A stretch of 64,000 nt of DNA, taken from an uncultured Paenibacillaceae bacterium. GTDB lineage: Bacteria; Bacillota; Bacilli; Aneurinibacillales; Aneurinibacillaceae. The stretch lies in contig CAMLDI010000015.1 of assembly GCA_946478845.1 (NCBI GenBank), positions 1 to 64,000 on the forward strand. The letters run 5' to 3'. A model generated the notes under the pieces. That model ran no database searches, was not told where the DNA came from, and worked only from the letters and a program-made list of their open reading frames with translations. A program made the translations under genes and the position numbers. Shown here in pieces: positions 1 to 8,833 of this stretch (position 1 is the first letter of the stretch; every line of letters begins with the position of its first letter).

Positions 1-8
1 ATAATTAA

Positions 9-26
9 GGCGACCTAACGGTCGCC
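9..26. terminator. Stem-loop, probable end of an upstream gene
   Basis: A perfect 7-bp stem GGCGACC / GGTCGCC closes a TAAC loop. No clear T-run follows, so this is either a weak terminator of a gene lying before the window or a bidirectional structure. Confidence 0.4.
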
Positions 27-186
27 CTGAATGTTTCAGTTCTCTACTCTACTTTGCCAATTTCCTGATGACAATATTCACAAATTTATTAGATAAGAAG
101 GAGAGAGAATTCAAATAACAGTCTATTATACTGTTGTATTCGTGTACTATACTTTTAAACTTAGTAGAAATGAGGTGAATCCAAAG

Positions 187-360
187 ATGGAAAAGAAAAA
201 ACGAATTGATTCAAACATTTTCACTTTTTTAATTGCCGTGGTGAGTCTTACTTCAATGAATTATGACCATCTTAATTGGATGAATATCATCATTATTGTT
301 TTAATCGGGATATGGCTTATTACTTTTTTTATAAACCTAATATTGAAATTCAGAAAGTGA
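187..360 (+). CDS. Small two-helix membrane protein, unknown function
   Basis: This encodes about 57 residues with a basic start (MEKKKRID) and two hydrophobic stretches. The first runs from IFTFLIAVV, and the second (NIIIIVLIGIWLITFFINLIL) ends just before a basic C-terminus, as in a small inner-membrane protein. An upstream in-frame ATG at 142 has no ribosome site. GAGGTG sits 9 nt before the ATG at 187, which decides the start. I do not recognise a family. It lies alone, ahead of a convergent small gene. Confidence 0.5.
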   Translation: MEKKKRIDSNIFTFLIAVVSLTSMNYDHLNWMNIIIIVLIGIWLITFFINLILKFRK

Positions 361-405
361 AACTATTCATTTTCAATTGTTGAAAGACAATATTAAGATC
401 TAAAT

Positions 406-645
406 CTACATAGATTTACTATTTTTTAAAACTTTTTTACTAAGTTTAGATTTGTGTATCATCATTATTGTTTTTTGAGAAATCTCAATTTCATCTAATT
501 TAGAAAGTAAGTTGTGTAAACCAATTATACAATCTTCAATATAATAACAATCATCAAATTGTAGACTATGGAGAATAGAAATTACTGATTGCTTCAACTC
601 TATTATTTCAAATTTATTTAAAATATCAAATTCTAGGTTTCTCAC
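406..645 (-). CDS. Small hypothetical protein
   Basis: A 79-residue acidic, probably helical protein with no recognised domain. The GTG start at 645 is preceded on the minus strand by AGGAGA at normal spacing, which supports a real gene. It converges on the small membrane gene at 187. The region is strongly AT-rich. No function can be assigned. Confidence 0.45.
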   Translation of the reverse strand: MRNLEFDILNKFEIIELKQSVISILHSLQFDDCYYIEDCIIGLHNLLSKLDEIEISQKTIMMIHKSKLSKKVLKNSKSM

Positions 646-905
646 TATAGCATCTCCTAATTTTAATTATTTTTATCATTTTATGTTTACCTGATTAAAT
701 ATAAATTATACGACCAATTAATAATCCTCAGTTTTAATATTTGTATTTAGAAGTTTTTAAAACAAACGAAAAACACCGCGCCATAAACAAACCTGGTGTT
801 CTCGTTTAAAGACATTTTGAAAAAAGTTCACGTTTTCATAAATTATTTTCTGAAAATATAAGGCTATAATAATAGTAAAAAAGTAATTATTTGGAGGGAG
901 TATGC

Positions 906-1940
906 ATGAAACAATGGGTTGTTACCTGGCTAGATAAACACAAATGTAAAACCTTTGAGTTATTTTCCCTTCAGAGAGAATTAGAAATTTTAGGGTCCTT
1001 TGATTATTACGAGTTTGCTATTGTTATAAATCAATTGGTGCAAGAAGGTTTAATTCAGCCAATCTACAATAGTGGTAAAAATCATCGTACGGATTTTTTA
1101 TATAACAAATATAAGCGTATCGTGAACAAGCACAAAATGAATCAGGCAGATATTGATCAGTTACTTCTTCTCTATCATCCGTCTATGAAAGTAACTTACT
1201 ACATCAATAGAAAAAATGAATATGAAGTGGACCAGCCCTTTTTAAAAGCTATTAATGATTTCCTCAATGATTCGCAAGATACTTTTTGGCTTTCAGTAAA
1301 TGAAAGGTCTTTTGAATTAGTTGGCAATGAGAAATGGTTACTGGCAGATGGTCAGAAACTATTAAATAAAATTGGCCTTACTTTTCCCGATTTGCGGTGT
1401 GAAATAGAGAATGAACCATTTTTCTATTATCGATGCCCATCTTGGAATAAGAAAGATCAGGTAAATGTATTGATTATCGAAAATAAGGATACATTTGGTA
1501 GTATGAAGCGTTTATTTCTAAGAGATATGACCAAGTTTTTTAATATTTCTTTTGATTTATTAATTTACGGTGAAGGAAAAAAGATTGAAAAAAGCATTGA
1601 AAGTATATGGGATATTGAAGGTGCTAAATCTAAAGAATTACAAGGCTATTATTTTGGCGATTTAGACCCAGTAGGCATCAATATTTTTCTTCATTTACAT
1701 AGAAAAAACTTTTTTCCAATAGTTCCTTTTAAAGAAATGTATGAAGAAATGATTAAAGGGTTTGCTGCAAAAGCAAAACCTCGACAACATGTACAAACGT
1801 TTCGTGAAGATGATGCAGTTGAATTCCTTCGCTATTTAGATACCCAATATCATCAAACAGCCCTTAAACTTCTTAAATCATCATATATTCCCCAAGAATC
1901 CTTGAATCGAAAGTTATTAAAAAGTATGGCAAATAAGTAA
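906..1940 (+). CDS. jetD: Wadjet JetD, TOPRIM-type nuclease subunit
   Basis: JetD is the DNA-cleaving subunit of Wadjet, a condensin-like complex that recognises and cuts small circular plasmids. The C-terminal half has the TOPRIM signature: Glu192 in IIENKD, and Asp252/Asp254 in the GDLDPVG loop, which together bind catalytic metal. The N-terminal part looks like the winged-helix, DUF3322-like segment of the family. The start is ATG 906, 5 nt after GGAGGGAG. The in-frame TTG at 891 overlaps that site and is unlikely. The length of 344 residues is normal. It is first in the operon, 11 nt before jetA, unlike classical type I order where jetD is last. The D-A-B-C order and the small JetB suggest the type III branch by recollection; the type was not verified. 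Confidence 0.88.
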   Translation: MKQWVVTWLDKHKCKTFELFSLQRELEILGSFDYYEFAIVINQLVQEGLIQPIYNSGKNHRTDFLYNKYKRIVNKHKMNQADIDQLLLLYHPSMKVTYYINRKNEYEVDQPFLKAINDFLNDSQDTFWLSVNERSFELVGNEKWLLADGQKLLNKIGLTFPDLRCEIENEPFFYYRCPSWNKKDQVNVLIIENKDTFGSMKRLFLRDMTKFFNISFDLLIYGEGKKIEKSIESIWDIEGAKSKELQGYYFGDLDPVGINIFLHLHRKNFFPIVPFKEMYEEMIKGFAAKAKPRQHVQTFREDDAVEFLRYLDTQYHQTALKLLKSSYIPQESLNRKLLKSMANK

Positions 1941-1951
1941 GGGGTGCAGGG

Positions 1952-3487
1952 ATGTTTAAAGAGATTTTTTCAGCTTTTTCTAATCGCATGGAATCTTTTT
2001 TAATATACCAACCTATTTTGGATTTAGCCCAAAAGGAACGGTATAAGCAGTATCCGTTGGTTTCAATAGGAATGGCCATTTTATTGTTTATTTTGGAAAA
2101 TATGTTGCGGAATGAGCAGCATAATACATATGAGGATATTGCAAGATTTCTGCAAGATTTATTAAGAAATAAATATAATGAGGAACTATCTTTTGAAGAA
2201 TCCTATAACATGACTTTAGTGATTGTCAGGGAATATTTGCGGAATAATGGCGAGCCCTTCCAAATGACCTATTTTGATTTTGAAACAAAGGAGCAAAAAA
2301 CGAAGTATTTTCATTTAATCGACTTTACCACAACATACAATTTACAAGACATTAAGGATAAAAAGGCATCTTTTCGACTTACACCAGAAGCAATTGAATC
2401 CTTATTTAAAACCCGTGAAATATTTCAAGAGATGCAAATAACAATCGTTCAATTGTATTTTCGTCAACAAATTCAGCGAAAAGTATTTGATGGAGCACTT
2501 CATACAATTGAAGAGTTAATTTTTGCGATTAAAAATGAAAAAGTCAGAATGAATCGGTTGATTGAACGAATACAGAAAAATGTATTGGAAATTGCTCAAG
2601 AAAATGAATTTAAAGAGATGATGGAACGGTATGAAACCAGATTGCACCAAGAAAATCAACAGTTTGCGGAAATCAATAGCCTAATATCATATACGATTAA
2701 GGAATATCACAATCAAGAAATGACAGAAAAAGAGGAAGAAGCCATTCGCCTCATCAGAAAAGTTCAACAACGATGGCGGGCTGCCCTTAGATTTCATGAA
2801 GAACTGTTTACCATAAAACAAGAAGTGCAAAAATTCTTTATCGATAGTATTGAATCTATTATCTTCCAGGCCTTTCAAACCAATATAAATTTTGAAAAAG
2901 AAGTTTTGCCCTTTGTTATAGAAAAGAAAATGAATTTAGATGGGTTGCGTACCATTTTACAACCTTTAAATACATGGAAAAGTTTAAGGTTATTTCATCC
3001 GGGCCTGTTTTTTGAACCACAAAAACAACGAAAGGAATCAACTCCTAAAGAAACTGTTCTGCCAGAACTTACAGAGGAAGAGCGAATTCGTATTGAAGCG
3101 GAGGAACGTCAACGAAAACATATGCGGTTAAACTTATTGAAAGAAATGATTTCTTTTCTTTTTTCTCCACTTCTTACACTAGATTGTTATCGAATGGGTG
3201 AATATCTCAAAAAAGAAGAGCCTGTGTGGGTAAAAGACCCTTTATTTTATTCCCTAGTTATTCAGTTCCATCAGATGAAGAATGTTTCATTTGAAATAAT
3301 CGATGAGGATAAACTATTCGCTCTTGATGATATTAGGAGAGGGATTGCGGAGTATAGCAGGGAGAGTGGGATTGGCAAGGTTGTGAAAAATGCTCATTTT
3401 AATGTAATTTCAGGTGAGGTTATCCATTTTGTAAATGGTTTGAGAGAAATATCTGATTTTTATGTGGAAAGGGGAGAAAAAAGATGA
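1952..3487 (+). CDS. jetA: Wadjet JetA, MukF/kleisin-like subunit
   Basis: This 511-residue helical protein sits where the kleisin of the Wadjet condensin belongs. The kleisin bridges the two JetC heads and holds JetB. The N-terminus (residues 1-170) reads as winged-helix material, the middle is charged coiled coil (about 190-290), and the C-terminal part after a charged EEERIRIEAEERQRK linker would be the cap-binding wing. It resembles the JetA family once called DUF5716. The assignment rests on size, helical content and position between jetD and jetB. The start ATG follows AAGGGGTGCAGGG. Its 3' end overlaps jetB by 4 nt (ATGA), indicating translational coupling. Confidence 0.82.
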   Translation: MFKEIFSAFSNRMESFLIYQPILDLAQKERYKQYPLVSIGMAILLFILENMLRNEQHNTYEDIARFLQDLLRNKYNEELSFEESYNMTLVIVREYLRNNGEPFQMTYFDFETKEQKTKYFHLIDFTTTYNLQDIKDKKASFRLTPEAIESLFKTREIFQEMQITIVQLYFRQQIQRKVFDGALHTIEELIFAIKNEKVRMNRLIERIQKNVLEIAQENEFKEMMERYETRLHQENQQFAEINSLISYTIKEYHNQEMTEKEEEAIRLIRKVQQRWRAALRFHEELFTIKQEVQKFFIDSIESIIFQAFQTNINFEKEVLPFVIEKKMNLDGLRTILQPLNTWKSLRLFHPGLFFEPQKQRKESTPKETVLPELTEEERIRIEAEERQRKHMRLNLLKEMISFLFSPLLTLDCYRMGEYLKKEEPVWVKDPLFYSLVIQFHQMKNVSFEIIDEDKLFALDDIRRGIAEYSRESGIGKVVKNAHFNVISGEVIHFVNGLREISDFYVERGEKR

Positions 3488-4230
3488 CGATGTATGATCA
3501 GTCAGATGTACAGGATGCTTTTCACTTCTTTTTAACCATCATGGACCAAAAGAAAATAGAGCCTGAAGACCGGCAACCTTTTGCGATCTATAAAAAAGAC
3601 AGTGTGAGAGAAGTCTTAGAAGATGTGATAGAACCCATTGCTAGGGTAAAATTTGTCCAATTAGATTCTACCCGAGCCATTTATGTCATTCCAGGTTTTG
3701 ATAATGAGTGGTTTCGTTACTCAAATGAAGAATTGCGATCTTTATGGAAGTTAGCAAACAATCAGGAACTGTATCTTGTCCAATTTAGTATGTTAATCTT
3801 GCTTGCTATGTTCTTTAACCGGGATACAAGTGCTTTTACTGAGCGCTCCTCAGTATCTTTGGTGGAGTATGAAAAACAATTATCTCGTTATATCGATCAA
3901 TTAAAGCAGCTAAATAATGAGGAAATTGATTCTTTAAGTGAAGATGTTGAATTTGATTTAAAAAGTGTAGTTGAACTGTGGGAACAAAAAATGTTAATCG
4001 TTGAAACTGCAAAACATCCTGAACGAGCGAAAAGCGGTAAGCTTGGAATGTTAAATAGAGTACTACGTTTTCTGGAGGAAGAGGAACTGTTAACAATTAC
4101 AGAAGATGGTGAAATTCGTTTATTGGAAAAAATGAATGCCATGGTGCTTCGCTATTATTTCAATGAATCTAGGCGTGAACAATTGTTTGATTTTTTAAAG
4201 AAATCGGTTGCCTTATCGAAAGGAGAATAG
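3484..4230 (+). CDS. jetB: Wadjet JetB, MukE-like (KITE) subunit
   Basis: A 248-residue protein expected to be the tandem winged-helix (KITE/MukE-like) subunit that binds JetA in the Wadjet complex. The C-terminal half, containing LGMLNRVLRFLEEEELLTI followed by a short DGEIRLLEKM wing, looks like a winged helix. The start overlaps the jetA stop by ATGA and jetC begins 2 nt after its stop, so the three genes form one coupled unit. Identification relies mainly on context. The small size fits the DUF6063-type JetB rather than the longer DUF2398 type. Confidence 0.8.
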   Translation: MTMYDQSDVQDAFHFFLTIMDQKKIEPEDRQPFAIYKKDSVREVLEDVIEPIARVKFVQLDSTRAIYVIPGFDNEWFRYSNEELRSLWKLANNQELYLVQFSMLILLAMFFNRDTSAFTERSSVSLVEYEKQLSRYIDQLKQLNNEEIDSLSEDVEFDLKSVVELWEQKMLIVETAKHPERAKSGKLGMLNRVLRFLEEEELLTITEDGEIRLLEKMNAMVLRYYFNESRREQLFDFLKKSVALSKGE

Positions 4231-4232
4231 GG

Positions 4233-7200
4233 ATGCCAGTCGTTAATCAAATCCGTCTATGCAATATTGCATTAGAAGATGGGGATAAACTTATTCCAAA
4301 TCAAGATTTGGTGTTACATGGGTACACAACTCTTTATTTGTTGGAAAACGGTGGAGGCAAGACCAGTTTCATTCAATTGTTTTTACAGACTATCCTTCCA
4401 AATACAACAACTAACCAGCGTTCTTTGCAAAACACTGTTGCCAGGGGAACCAATGGACATATTGCTATTGAGTGGAATGTGGATGAAAAGGGATTGCATA
4501 AAGTATTAACTGGTTTTAGTTATGATAATCCAGATAGTCAGCAAGATAAAATAAAATTTTATATGTATGTTTGCGAATATAAAAGAAATCAATATGGAAT
4601 TCGGGAATTGCCCTTTTTCCAAGAGAATGATGGGCGGAAATTTGTTACCGGGTATGAGGAATTTCGCCAATTGCTAAAAAGAGAAAACCGTGTCTCAATC
4701 AAAGTATATCATTCTGGGGAACCCACAAAATATAAAAAGGAAATAGAATCCCATGGGATTATCCCCGCTGAATGGGAAAGTATTAAGAAAATTAATGTAT
4801 CTGAGGGAGCTGCAGATAAGTTTTTTGAAAAGACAACGGATGTAGAAAATCTTTTAACAAAACTTTTCATCCCTTCAATTGAAGAATCTCTTTTTACATC
4901 AACCAAAGAAAGCACTTTGGTTGGAGCCTTTGAAAAGTTCCAGGGAAATTTATTTCGTTTGCCTGAAATTCAAAAGAACATTAAGGACCTTGAGATTTTT
5001 GAACAGTATGTGGATGATTTAATCCATTCGGTACAAGAGTATAAAGAGGTGCATCAGTCTCTTATTCATCAACAATCACAACTTCTTCGTACTAAAGTCA
5101 CTCTTTTACATGAAGTGAAAAAGGAAGAAAGAAATCATCAATATCTCCGACAAAAAATTGAAAATGCAATAAGTGAAAGAAAACATTGGGAATGGAAAAA
5201 GGATAGTTTTGAAATTTACAAATTGGAACAGCTAAAAGATGCTACAGAAACGAAAAAGGAATCCATTCAAAAGGCTATAGATACAAAAACAGAGCTATTA
5301 ACTAGCAAAAATCGTAAAATTCAGGAATTGGAAGCATGCCAGTATTATGAAGGTTGGAAAGAAAGCGCCGAAAAAGCTGATTATCAGCAGGAAAAGTTGG
5401 ATTCATTGAAACAATCCAACCCAGAGCTGGAAAAAGAGGTTAATCATTATTTTAGACGTGCTTCTTTTGCCTGGATGAAAGAAAAAGAGAAAAAAAAGAT
5501 TTTATTCTATGGCATGGAGACTAAAAAGAAAGAACACGAAAATAAGAGAAAGCTGTTTGAAGGTCGCCAAGAAGAACTTAGGCTTGAAGGAAATAGGGTA
5601 GTGGAAAAATTAGCAGAACTAAAGATATGGTTCGTGGAATATGACAAAAAGCGAGAAAAGGTATTGAAATGGTTTAATGAATGGGATTTATTAGATCCTC
5701 ACTCTTGTTTCAAGGTTATTGAATCTCAGGAAAAAGCCATGGAACTTGAAATCAAGGACTTAAATCAACAGATTAAAAGATTCCAGGATGAGGAGAAGCA
5801 ATGCAATAAAGAAATAATTGAATTAAATACAAAGATAGAGCGATATAAACAACAAGTTGCTGCTACAGAGCAATGGGAAGAAAAAAGGAAAGTTGAAAAA
5901 GAATGGACTGGCCAATTTTTATCCCTTTTTGGATTTATGGTTCCTGAGAAAGAAGATGAAATGAATGAATTGGTTGTTCGACTCCAGATGCGGATCCAGG
6001 AACATAAAAATGAAGTGAAATCCATTGAAAAAAGAAGAGATAATGTTTTAGAGCAACTAAAATTAATTGAGGGGCGTACCTATTTTGTTCCTCATGAAGG
6101 GCTATTGAAGGTTAAGGAACATCTTTCCCAAAAAAATATTCATGTTGTATTGGGTAGTGAATGGTTATCGCTACAGGAAATGAATGAAACGGATAAACAT
6201 AATTTATTGTTAAAGTTCCCTGCCCTTCCTTATGCACTCTTAATGGAATCTTCTCAAAATAAATCTATAGCCAAAGCCTTGCAAAACTTTAAATGGCAGA
6301 AAGAATTACCCATTTTATTTTTAGAAAGAGAATCCTTGACCGGACAAGGAAGTCCACATCAAATCGGGACACTTCTGTGTTTAGGAAATGATACATGGAT
6401 TTATCATACCCTGGATGTTGATTTGTTTGTAAATCCGGAAAAATTTACAGAAAAGAAAAATCAACTGAAAGAGGATCACAAAAATTTAACTGAACAATTA
6501 GCCATTCGAGAAGAAAAACAAAAAAGAGCAGAAGATACCCTAAATTCATTGCATAATTATTGGAAGGAATATCCTCCTTTTCTGATCGAGCAAAAATCTA
6601 AGGGAAAAAAGGAATTAAACAATCTTCTGATTGAGACAGAGCAACAATTAGAGTTGATCGAGGAAAATATTTCTACTTTAAATGAGAAAAGGGAGAATAA
6701 CAACCAACGAATTAGAGATCTACAGGAACAAGAAAAAGAAATAGAAAGACAAAAAACGGCATTCGATAGTTTTTTGCGAGATTATGAGCAAGAGACGGAA
6801 ATGGTACAAGACCAAACAAACGCTGAAAAACAGAAAAAGGAAATTCAAGGAGAGCAAGAATCCCTCAACAAAAGGGATAAGGTAGAAAAAAAAGCAATTG
6901 AAGAGCTTGAATCAAAGATGCGGTATATTGAAATTGAGTTAAAAAACTTAGAATCTGACCAGAGCAAATACCGGTGGGTTGTTGTACATTTAGATGAGGA
7001 ACAATGGGATTATGATGAAGAAAAAAGACACTATATCGCTAAAAAAAGTGTCTTGGAAGAAAAACAGCAGGATCGAAAAAATATTGAAGAACATTTGTCT
7101 GATTTATTAAGGACAAAGAAACATTATGAAGATTTGATTTTTAACCATCAAGTAGAATTGGATTGGCTCCGTGAACATTATCGGCCAGTAACCAAAGGGG

Positions 7201-8588
7201 AAATTTTCGAAATAAAAAAAGAAGCGGAATTATTGGATAATGAAATTCAACAATTGAAGAAGAAAATTACTGATTTAAAAATTGAAATAGGTAAGTTACA
7301 AGGTCAAATTCAAAGTATTATACTGACCATTGATAAAAACTATAGTTTAGAACCCTATTTATATGAGACAGATGCAGAGTATAACTATATCCAGCAAAGA
7401 TTAGATCAAGAAATTAACAACATCACTAAGCTAATGGAGAAAGAAGCAGAATGTGAAAATCTTATTCAGAGGTATAAAGAGGGAAATATAATATTGGAGG
7501 ATTTCGGGATAAACGGTCCTGATTTGGAGCCAATGGAAAAGTTGCCCTGGGGAGATGGGTCTATTAAGGATTATGCCAAAAAGATAAAAGACGAATGGGC
7601 ACGTTTGAAACGTGAAATCGGGGAGAAAAAAGAGAATGTTGAAAAGCAATTTGCAGGATACTGTAGGCGTTTACAAGAAAGACAAAATCCTAAAATGAAT
7701 CATTTTATTCGTTCCTTAGAATTGATTCTAAGTGAAGGGCGCCTATTTGATTATGAATATGTGACAAAAAAATTTCTTCAAATAAGAGAAGGCATTTCAG
7801 CATATCGTCAAAGTGAAGAACAGTCGAAAATAGAAGGGGAGAAAGACCAGGAGCGACTATTGGAAATGTGTTATCGTCGGGTAAATGAGATTTACGACAT
7901 CATTAAGGAAATCCCAAAAAGTTCAAAAATGAACCTGTATGATCAAACCTTTCAGGCGATTAAGTTATCTTGGGATGCTAATGACATAGAGACTACGAAA
8001 GATCATCTTCGAGAATATATACATGGGATGATTGCAGAAATTAAACAGATGAGGGAAGAAGGAAAAACAGAAGATGAGATTTCTCGATACATTTTACGAA
8101 GTCTAGAAGCAAAGGAATTAATGAAATCCTATGCACCCTATTCGAAGTGCCGTATCCAGGTCTTTAAACCTAAGAAAAAACAGGTTTTACAGGAAAAAGT
8201 CCGTTTTGAAAATTGGGAAGTTGCCTCTAAATGGAGTGGCGGAGAGAAATACACAGTGTATATGATTATGTTTATGGTATTCATTTCACATCTCCGTCAA
8301 ATAATTACTGGGAGAGAAAAGGATTCTTATACGATTCTCGTTGACAACCCTTTTGGACAGGCATCAAATGATCATGTGGTAGATCCAGTAATAGAAATTG
8401 CTAAAGGGAACAGGATTCAATTAATTTGTTTAACGGCACATGATAAGGAAAGTATTATACAGAAGTTTCCGGTAGTATACAGCAATGTTTATCGACAATA
8501 TGCTGGCAAAGAGATTATGGAAACCCGTGTGGTGCAAACTCTTGAATCTTTACATGTTGCGGATTATGAGCAGATAGATATGTTTTAA
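4233..8588 (+). CDS. jetC: Wadjet JetC, SMC/MukB-like ATPase
   Basis: JetC is the 1451-residue SMC-type motor that extrudes DNA loops and lets Wadjet sense small circles. The head halves are at the two ends: Walker A ENGGGKTS (residues 38-45), ABC signature SGGEK (from 1335), and Walker B ILVDNPFG (Asp1371). Between them lie long coiled-coil arms (about 270-620 and 770-1130) around a compact hinge region near 630-740. The residue after the Walker B aspartate is Asn rather than the usual Glu. I recall this DNPFG form in related Firmicutes proteins, but its catalytic meaning is not shown by the sequence. The start follows AGGAGAATAGGG. A strong terminator closes the operon. Confidence 0.92.
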   Translation: MPVVNQIRLCNIALEDGDKLIPNQDLVLHGYTTLYLLENGGGKTSFIQLFLQTILPNTTTNQRSLQNTVARGTNGHIAIEWNVDEKGLHKVLTGFSYDNPDSQQDKIKFYMYVCEYKRNQYGIRELPFFQENDGRKFVTGYEEFRQLLKRENRVSIKVYHSGEPTKYKKEIESHGIIPAEWESIKKINVSEGAADKFFEKTTDVENLLTKLFIPSIEESLFTSTKESTLVGAFEKFQGNLFRLPEIQKNIKDLEIFEQYVDDLIHSVQEYKEVHQSLIHQQSQLLRTKVTLLHEVKKEERNHQYLRQKIENAISERKHWEWKKDSFEIYKLEQLKDATETKKESIQKAIDTKTELLTSKNRKIQELEACQYYEGWKESAEKADYQQEKLDSLKQSNPELEKEVNHYFRRASFAWMKEKEKKKILFYGMETKKKEHENKRKLFEGRQEELRLEGNRVVEKLAELKIWFVEYDKKREKVLKWFNEWDLLDPHSCFKVIESQEKAMELEIKDLNQQIKRFQDEEKQCNKEIIELNTKIERYKQQVAATEQWEEKRKVEKEWTGQFLSLFGFMVPEKEDEMNELVVRLQMRIQEHKNEVKSIEKRRDNVLEQLKLIEGRTYFVPHEGLLKVKEHLSQKNIHVVLGSEWLSLQEMNETDKHNLLLKFPALPYALLMESSQNKSIAKALQNFKWQKELPILFLERESLTGQGSPHQIGTLLCLGNDTWIYHTLDVDLFVNPEKFTEKKNQLKEDHKNLTEQLAIREEKQKRAEDTLNSLHNYWKEYPPFLIEQKSKGKKELNNLLIETEQQLELIEENISTLNEKRENNNQRIRDLQEQEKEIERQKTAFDSFLRDYEQETEMVQDQTNAEKQKKEIQGEQESLNKRDKVEKKAIEELESKMRYIEIELKNLESDQSKYRWVVVHLDEEQWDYDEEKRHYIAKKSVLEEKQQDRKNIEEHLSDLLRTKKHYEDLIFNHQVELDWLREHYRPVTKGEIFEIKKEAELLDNEIQQLKKKITDLKIEIGKLQGQIQSIILTIDKNYSLEPYLYETDAEYNYIQQRLDQEINNITKLMEKEAECENLIQRYKEGNIILEDFGINGPDLEPMEKLPWGDGSIKDYAKKIKDEWARLKREIGEKKENVEKQFAGYCRRLQERQNPKMNHFIRSLELILSEGRLFDYEYVTKKFLQIREGISAYRQSEEQSKIEGEKDQERLLEMCYRRVNEIYDIIKEIPKSSKMNLYDQTFQAIKLSWDANDIETTKDHLREYIHGMIAEIKQMREEGKTEDEISRYILRSLEAKELMKSYAPYSKCRIQVFKPKKKQVLQEKVRFENWEVASKWSGGEKYTVYMIMFMVFISHLRQIITGREKDSYTILVDNPFGQASNDHVVDPVIEIAKGNRIQLICLTAHDKESIIQKFPVVYSNVYRQYAGKEIMETRVVQTLESLHVADYEQIDMF

Positions 8589-8591
8589 AGT

Positions 8592-8622
8592 AAACCCCAG
8601 GTACAGGGAGTGCCTGGGGTTT
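8592..8622 (+). terminator. Terminator of the jetDABC operon
   Basis: A perfect 10-bp stem AAACCCCAGG / CCTGGGGTTT with an 11-nt loop starts 4 nt after the jetC stop. It separates the Wadjet operon from the restriction-modification operon. Confidence 0.75.
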
Positions 8623-8833
8623 CGTGTTATCAAGTTTGCAAATCAATTTATCAACAGTATATTGTTAAGTTGTAGTTTTTATAATAGAAGGGTAGGACAA
8701 TTCATTAGCTTTTTTCTAATATTAAGGAAAAATGTTCAATAATATATGAGATAATATTTAATGTAAACTATAATTGAAGAGTTTATTTATGATATTTAAT
8801 AGAAAATATTACTTGTTTCCTGGAGGTGCAACC

